Shown in pieces: positions 59,366 to 64,000 of a DNA stretch of 64,000 bases. Within the stretch, counting starts at the first letter, position 1. Every line of letters starts with the position of its first letter. A program made the position numbers and the translations under genes. The notes below the pieces were generated by a model. The model was not told where the DNA came from and did not search any database. It saw only the letters and a list, made by a program, of their open reading frames with translations. Source of the DNA: Nymphaea colorata (Eukaryota; Streptophyta; Magnoliopsida; Nymphaeales; Nymphaeaceae); contig NC_045142.1 of assembly GCF_008831285.2 (NCBI RefSeq), forward strand, positions 9,782,952-9,846,951, in the 5' to 3' direction.

Positions 59366-60090
59366 GTGGAATGACAAGTCATTTGTCCACATGTATGAGT
59401 CATTTGTTCTTTTGTAAATCTTGCTAATCTTGTAAATTTTGTAAAATATTGTTCACTGCGAACAATGTCACTTTATGTTTTTTTTATATTGGGCATATGT
59501 TAGTTAGTTTTACTTTTGAGAAGCGAATATATTCGCTGAATTTTTGAATTGACACCATATGTTAGTAACTCTGTATAAATAGATGTTGTTAAGCTCATTA
59601 CAAGACATTGGTCTTTTGCCATCAACTTTGTGCCTTGTGCCAAGAAATTTTCAACCCTTTATTTGCTTTGAGCAAAGAGAGATGTGAAGTTTGAGTGTGG
59701 TTTGCCTTTGCAAACATTAGGTTTTATTATCCACTGGCAACCCTTCAGTGGAATTGTGCAACCACGGTCCCTCGTCCTTGTAAATCCAAAGTAGCCCTTT
59801 GTAAGGTACTATAGCACTGGCTGTCACTATAGCAAATATTGTAGCACCACTCATTTACTTTCCTTTTGGTGCATTTCCCCTCCCTTCCATTTGACCTTCC
59901 ATCCCTTCTATTTGATCCCTTTTGATCCCTTCCATTTGACCTTCCATCCCTTCTATTTGATCCCTTTCGATCCCCTCCATTTGGTATGAGATCCAATGGT
60001 CTCCTCCTCAAAATATCCCATGTGCTGTTTTCTTGTCCACCTATCTTTTATTTTCACCTTACCTCTGCCCCAATCTTCCCAGTTTGTCAA
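59366..60090 (+). promoter_or_regulatory. EPRV copy A: intergenic region with TATA box
   Basis: A noncoding stretch with TATAAATA at 59574-59581, about 80 bases before the conserved leader (ttttgccatcaactttgtgcc). Upstream is the perfect palindrome gcgaatatattcgc (59523-59536). The leader is well matched by the reversed sequence in copy B at 61440-61690. A 45-bp tandem duplication (starts at 59882 and 59927) sits near its end. This is where a pararetrovirus promoter and RNA start would lie. No polyadenylation site is clear. Confidence 0.7.
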
Positions 60091-60330
60091 ACACTATAAC
60101 GAATGTTATGGTGAAGATCCTATACAACCTGGTCAAAAACCTGTGTACAGCCAAGTACTTGACCTTCTTAAACAAGGATACATACAAGGAGGAGAATTCT
60201 AGAGCTTTCGGGATCTCTATTCTAAGGGAGTGTCAGACTAAACATTCAACTACAACTGCATAGAAGTGTCAACTATCCTAGAGGTCACCAACAGATCGTT
60301 GGATTTTCATAAGATGGCTAGGCAAAAGAT
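60091..60330 (+). pseudogene. EPRV copy A: start of the next coding region, cut short
   Basis: After the leader a coding signal begins (HYNECYGEDPIQPGQKP, then VYSQVLDLLKQGYIQGGEF, to a stop at about 60199). It matches the inverted sequence 61330-61040 of copy B. The match fades at about 60290-60330, where copy B is joined in opposite orientation, so copy A is truncated at the junction. Confidence 0.7.
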
Positions 60331-60334
60331 AGAT

Positions 60335-61330
60335 GTCATTTTTCTTTATTCTCAGAAATGATACCTCTTTGTTTTCATCAGACAATTCTATCTCATGTTT
60401 AATGAGAGCAAAGTGGATCTCAAATATTTTTGTGGAAAGTCTTGCTTTGGAAATAAAGTGTCTGCCTGACTATACTCGAGATAGCATCTTCATCTGCGAA
60501 AGATTGGGTTCTTTCTATAGCATGACTCGTCTACCATGATTTTCTTTGTGTGGATTTTCTGAGGTAGATGGCATGTGGCATGTGGCATGACTGCATGAAA
60601 AATCATTGTCATGGTCTGGATGACCATGTCTCTCTTCATGTTCATCGTCATTGTCTAGCACAATGTGCTCCACAAGTTTTGGTTAATGATGTTTGATCCA
60701 TTCGATTTCATGTGCTGAATCTATCCACTTTGATATGTACTCCCAATCAATTCATTCATCGAGAGTTGCCTTGATGTGGATTTCACTTCCAAACTTGTGT
60801 GGAACCTTGTTGAGATTGCAGAAAACGGAAACAAATGAATCACTATCATCAGGGTCTAATATTATATATTTGAGGCCGAAGTACAAGGGTTCTTTATCTG
60901 TCATTGACATAAAGTATCCTTCCCAACCTGTGATATCTTGAATGCAGCAAGTTGGGCCTTGTCATTGTTCAATAGAGGCTGAATCACTCCATGATAGGAG
61001 CATTCCTTTGTTCAGGGCAAACAAGGCTTTCTGTTTGCACCAAGGGTTTGCTGGCATCCTTTGGGATAGTTGAGAGATTTCTATGCACTTGTAGTTGAAG
61101 GTTCGGTCTGGCACTCCCTTGGGATAATGATCCTTAAGGCTCCAGAATTCTCCTCCTTATATGTATCTTTGTTCAAGGAGGTCAACTACTTGGTTGTACA
61201 TAGGTTGTATAGGATTTCACCATAACATCTGTTATAGTGTTTGACAAACTGGGAAGATTGGGGCAAAGGTAAGGTGAAAATATGAGACTAGTGGGCAAGA
61301 TAACGGTACATAGGATAGCTTGAGGAAGAG
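60335..61330 (-). pseudogene. EPRV copy B: coding region after the leader
   Basis: The minus strand reads, among stops, MTDKEPLYFGLKYIILDPDD (about 60910-60850) and KWIDSAHEIEWIKHH (about 60735-60690). I cannot assign these to movement or coat protein. The first part (61330-61040) has an inverted match in copy A, the rest does not. Open stretches are short. Confidence 0.5.
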
Positions 61331-61855
61331 GCCATTGGCTGTCATACCAAATGGAATGGATCAAATGGAAGGGATCAAATGGAATGGAGGGGAAATGCAC
61401 CAAAAAGGCAAGTAAATAGGTGGTGTTACAATGACAGCCAGTTCTATAATATCTTACGAAATGCTACTTTGGTTTCACAAGGATGAGGGACAGCGGTTGC
61501 ATAATTCCACTGAAGGTTTGCCACTAGATAATAAAACCCAATATTTGCAAAGGTAAATTACACTTAGACTTCGCATCTCTCTTCGCTCAAAGCAAAGAAA
61601 GGGTTGAGAAGTTTTTGGCACAAGGCACAAAGTTAATGGCAAAAGACCGGTGTATTGTAATGGGCTCGGCAACATCTATTTATACTGAATTGCTAACCTA
61701 TGGTGTTAGTACAATAATTGAGCAAATACATTTGCCTATCAATAGTAAAATTGACTGACATACCCCCAATACAAACAAAAGCATAATGTGACCTTGTTCA
61801 TAGCAAACAATACTTTACAACATTTACAAGATTCGTAGGATTTACAAGAGGACAA
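61331..61855 (-). promoter_or_regulatory. EPRV copy B: intergenic region with TATA box
   Basis: The minus strand carries TATAAATA at 61684-61677 and a leader close to that of copy A (caaagttaatggcaaaagac on the plus strand, about 61627-61647). Several tggaRtggatcaaa repeats at about 61345-61392 correspond to the longer tandem duplication in copy A. Conservation of the TATA box in both copies supports a real viral promoter. Confidence 0.68.
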
Positions 61856-63820
61856 ATGAGTCATACATGTCGACAAATGACTCGTCATTTCACTTATGGC
61901 ATCAAATATATTCTTATCAGAGCTTTGGATTTATTCTTTTGTCGCACTGCTTTCTGCCTTGGATTCCATTATTCTTCGTACAACAATTTTATGGTTGAGG
62001 CAAAAGACTTTTGTCTAGATTTGATAATTCTGACGTTTGTGAATTTCTTTAGTGGTTTGTTCCAATGATGTACAACTTTCTTCAAACTCTTTTGTCCTTG
62101 GAATATTTTTGTAGATGAGATCTTCGTCTTGAAAATTTGTTACTTCTGGATAGTCGACAAAGTTGATCCTCTGAAATTTTTGGCATAGTGATTATTCCCA
62201 TCTGAGTCCTGTAATAAAATTTAAAAAAAAAATCTCTAGAAACAGGGTTAGCATATAATTGACATTAATGGAGTATTAAGTTGTCCATAATGTTTTTCTC
62301 AATGGCACATGATAATGTCTCAACTTCGAATAATGTCTACTTGAGATTGTTTAAGATGCAGGTAATTCTTCCTATTGCGATGTAGTAGAAATCTAGATTT
62401 GGGTATCTGCCTTCTCCTGCATTTGCAAATTTTAGATATAGCTATCTAATTTTTTGGAGATCTTCCATCTTCATTCAGGTGTATCTACCTGCCAGTCTTT
62501 CCAATGCTGCTTTGTTGATCTCATCAATTTGCATTCTCTGGTGAGAGCGTTTGGTAAGGAATTGTGTACCCCTTTTACTAGGTCAACTGAGAAATCATAT
62601 TGAAATAACAAAAAATTGCCACCAAGTGAATCTTTGCAATTTCGGACTGCTAATGGTTTTTCTTTTAAGAAGGATTGACAAATTTTGTGAATCTATTTTC
62701 AAGATAAACTTTTTCTCAATCAGATAAGGATGGAATTTTTCTAATCCTCTAATTACCGCAAGAATTTTTTTTCGGCAGGCTATTAGGTGATTTCATTGGA
62801 CTTGAATTGTCTGCTTGTATAAAAACATATCTTTTTTTATTGTCTTTTCTTTTTTAGAACAGCTGCCCATGCATCATTGGATGCATATGTTGATAGGATA
62901 AAGGACGGCGAAGAATGCCGGTTCTAATTCTGACAGTTTTTGGCATTCTTCTTTCAAAGAGATTACTGCTCCTATGGCTTCTTTATTCCATTCACATGGC
63001 TTATGATTCATCACTTTTCAGATTGTCTATGTTTTCCATAAGAGATTCGAATATAACTCTCAACATAATTTATGCACCTGATAAACCTCTGGCACTGTAA
63101 CTTATCTTCCAGCTGATTTGGGAATTGTTCAATCTTCTTTAAAATGTGATCATGCATGGTAAGTTTTCTTTCTTTGAGTTTATTGACAAGAAATTCTGTT
63201 TCTCGTTTTGCAATTTGGAATTTTTCTTTCGATTTTGATATTCTAATGCCATGTTTGACACATATCTCAGCGAAGATCTTAAGATGTTGCAAATGTTCTT
63301 CCACTGTCTGTGAGACTATTAGAAAATCATCAATATAATTTATTATGAAATCATAGCCTCTAAAAATTTCATTCATTCTTCTTTGAAATTGTGATGGTGC
63401 ATTCTTAAGACCGAATGGTATGACCAGTCATGCGTACAAACTAAGTAGAGTATAGAATGTTGTTTTATGTATGTCTTTGTTTGCAATCTTAATCTGGTGA
63501 TATCCAAACTTGCAATCCAACTTTAAAAATATTTTTCCTTGGGTAGCCCTTTGTATTAATACTTCTTTGTTGGGCAAAGGTCATTTTATGTCAACTGTCA
63601 AGCTATTTAGAGAAATGTAGTTGATTATCATTCTTGTCTTTCCTCTTTTTATTTCTGTTTGACTTCTTACTATGAAGTTTGCGCTTGCATAGTGTGATTC
63701 TGATTTTCTGATTAGGCCTTTATCCTCTAATTCATTGATCTGAGGAGTAATTTCTTTTTTGTCTAGTTCAGAACCTACAACTGGTCTGCTCTGTACAGTA
63801 ATGTTATGCACACTAGTTAT
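61856..63820 (-). pseudogene. EPRV copy B: reverse transcriptase, RNase H and tail
   Basis: The minus strand starts near 63811 with SELDKKEITPQINELEDKG, MIINYISLNSLTVDI (about 63630-63590), then a 121-codon open stretch (63376-63011) with NYIDDFLIVSQTVEEHLQHL (the catalytic YIDD box), KIEQFPNQLEDK and CQRFIRCINYVESYIRISYG. The FDCKSG region is altered near 63500. RNase H and the tail follow to about 61856, with many stops. It is better kept in the reverse transcriptase than copy A. Confidence 0.85.
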
Positions 63821-64000
63821 GTGTGATGTTGGTGAATCTTTGTCCCAAAACTATAATTGATGTTCTAGACAACATGATTTCAACAAATCCACTACTTGGA
63901 AGACAATATATTCTTTGTCTTGATAGTATATTTGTGGCTTTAATAGTCTTGATTTTCTCTACTTCCTCTTCAAATTCTAGTTCTTGTTTCATGATTTAAA
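63821..64000 (-). other. EPRV copy B, part beyond reverse transcriptase
   Basis: The sequence continues the region before reverse transcriptase. Plus-strand reading gives many stops; the match to copy A at about 57300-57490 (tttgagataaagattcacca and agaatagattgtcttcc in copy A) shows it is the spacer after the protease. It runs out of the window. Confidence 0.7.

Larger units (their letters stand above)
55680..60330 (+). mobile_element. Endogenous pararetrovirus copy A (Caulimoviridae)
   Basis: A decayed Caulimoviridae segment on the plus strand, in the order: unassigned structural region, aspartic protease, reverse transcriptase, RNase H, C-terminal tail, noncoding promoter region, and the first part of the next coding region. 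This order means that the linear segment crosses the end of the circular viral genome. No integrase is present, as expected for this family. Its pol and leader match copy B in inverted orientation. Stops and frame changes break every part. I infer a florendovirus- or petuvirus-like member from the overall look, but the genus is unsettled. Confidence 0.85.
60331..64000 (-). mobile_element. Endogenous pararetrovirus copy B (Caulimoviridae), inverted
   Basis: On the minus strand from the right edge: reverse transcriptase, RNase H, C-terminal tail, noncoding promoter region, then a further coding region down to the junction with copy A. It reads in the same internal order as copy A but reversed, and it enters from beyond the right edge. 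It covers more of the region downstream of the leader than copy A does (60340-61040), so it shows what copy A has lost. Stops and frame changes are present throughout. Confidence 0.85.

Noticed and set aside
61908-61925. tatcagagctttgg on the plus strand, like a pararetrovirus primer-binding site
   Set aside because: Copy B is on the minus strand and this site is within the coding tail, where copy A has a related but changed sequence. The likeness is by chance.
1-64000. CRISPR array, bacterial operon, riboswitch or phage genes
   Set aside because: No evenly spaced direct repeats with unique spacers, no dense run of genes, and all coding signals are plant, transposon or plant-virus types.

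Overview
The window is nuclear DNA from a flowering plant. The evidence is a plant-type sterol 4-alpha-methyl oxidase gene tail with GT-AG introns, Ty1/Copia, Ty3/Gypsy and LINE relics with plant-type domains, hAT- and Mutator-like MITEs, long (TA)n, (CT)n and (GA)n tracts, and integrated Caulimoviridae DNA. It is gene-poor and repeat-dominated. I find no prokaryotic operon, CRISPR array, tRNA or rRNA gene. Species cannot be told from this sequence.

Layout. 1-3184: 5' half of a Ty1/Copia element on the minus strand (5' LTR, initiator-Met tRNA primer site, gag-protease-integrase frame), one reading frame broken by single stop codons. 3185-7084: no recognisable gene. 7085-7551: 3' end of a sterol C-4 methyl oxidase (SMO1-type) gene on the plus strand, apparently a frameshifted fragment. 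9040-15600: nested transposons on the minus strand, namely a LINE split by a solo LTR and a Gypsy pol split by a GC-rich hAT-like element. 17231-19430: three MITE-like elements, one with a nearly perfect 52-bp hairpin. 19431-25481: AT-rich DNA with microsatellites and no gene. 25482-26420: 3' end of a second Copia element. 26930-32330: a decayed Gypsy gag-protease on the plus strand, interrupted by a 3.25-kb element with TG...CA ends and a 5-bp target duplication. 34440-40135: two direct copies of a unit of about 2.96 kb. 42524-46191: more MITEs and one small intact-looking two-exon gene (44602-44973). 49190-51400: very decayed Gypsy pol, minus strand. 52527-54890: an element with inverted arms of about 340 bp around exon-like DNA. 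55563-64000: an endogenous pararetrovirus cluster of three segments in alternating orientation (minus fragment, plus copy, minus copy).

Almost nothing here forms a functional pathway. The only plausible working gene is the small unrecognised two-exon one at 44602-44973. The most informative parts are the nested insertions, where target duplications or an interrupted reading frame give the order of events, and the alternating viral segments at the right end. All domain calls come from reading translations by eye; no database search was run.
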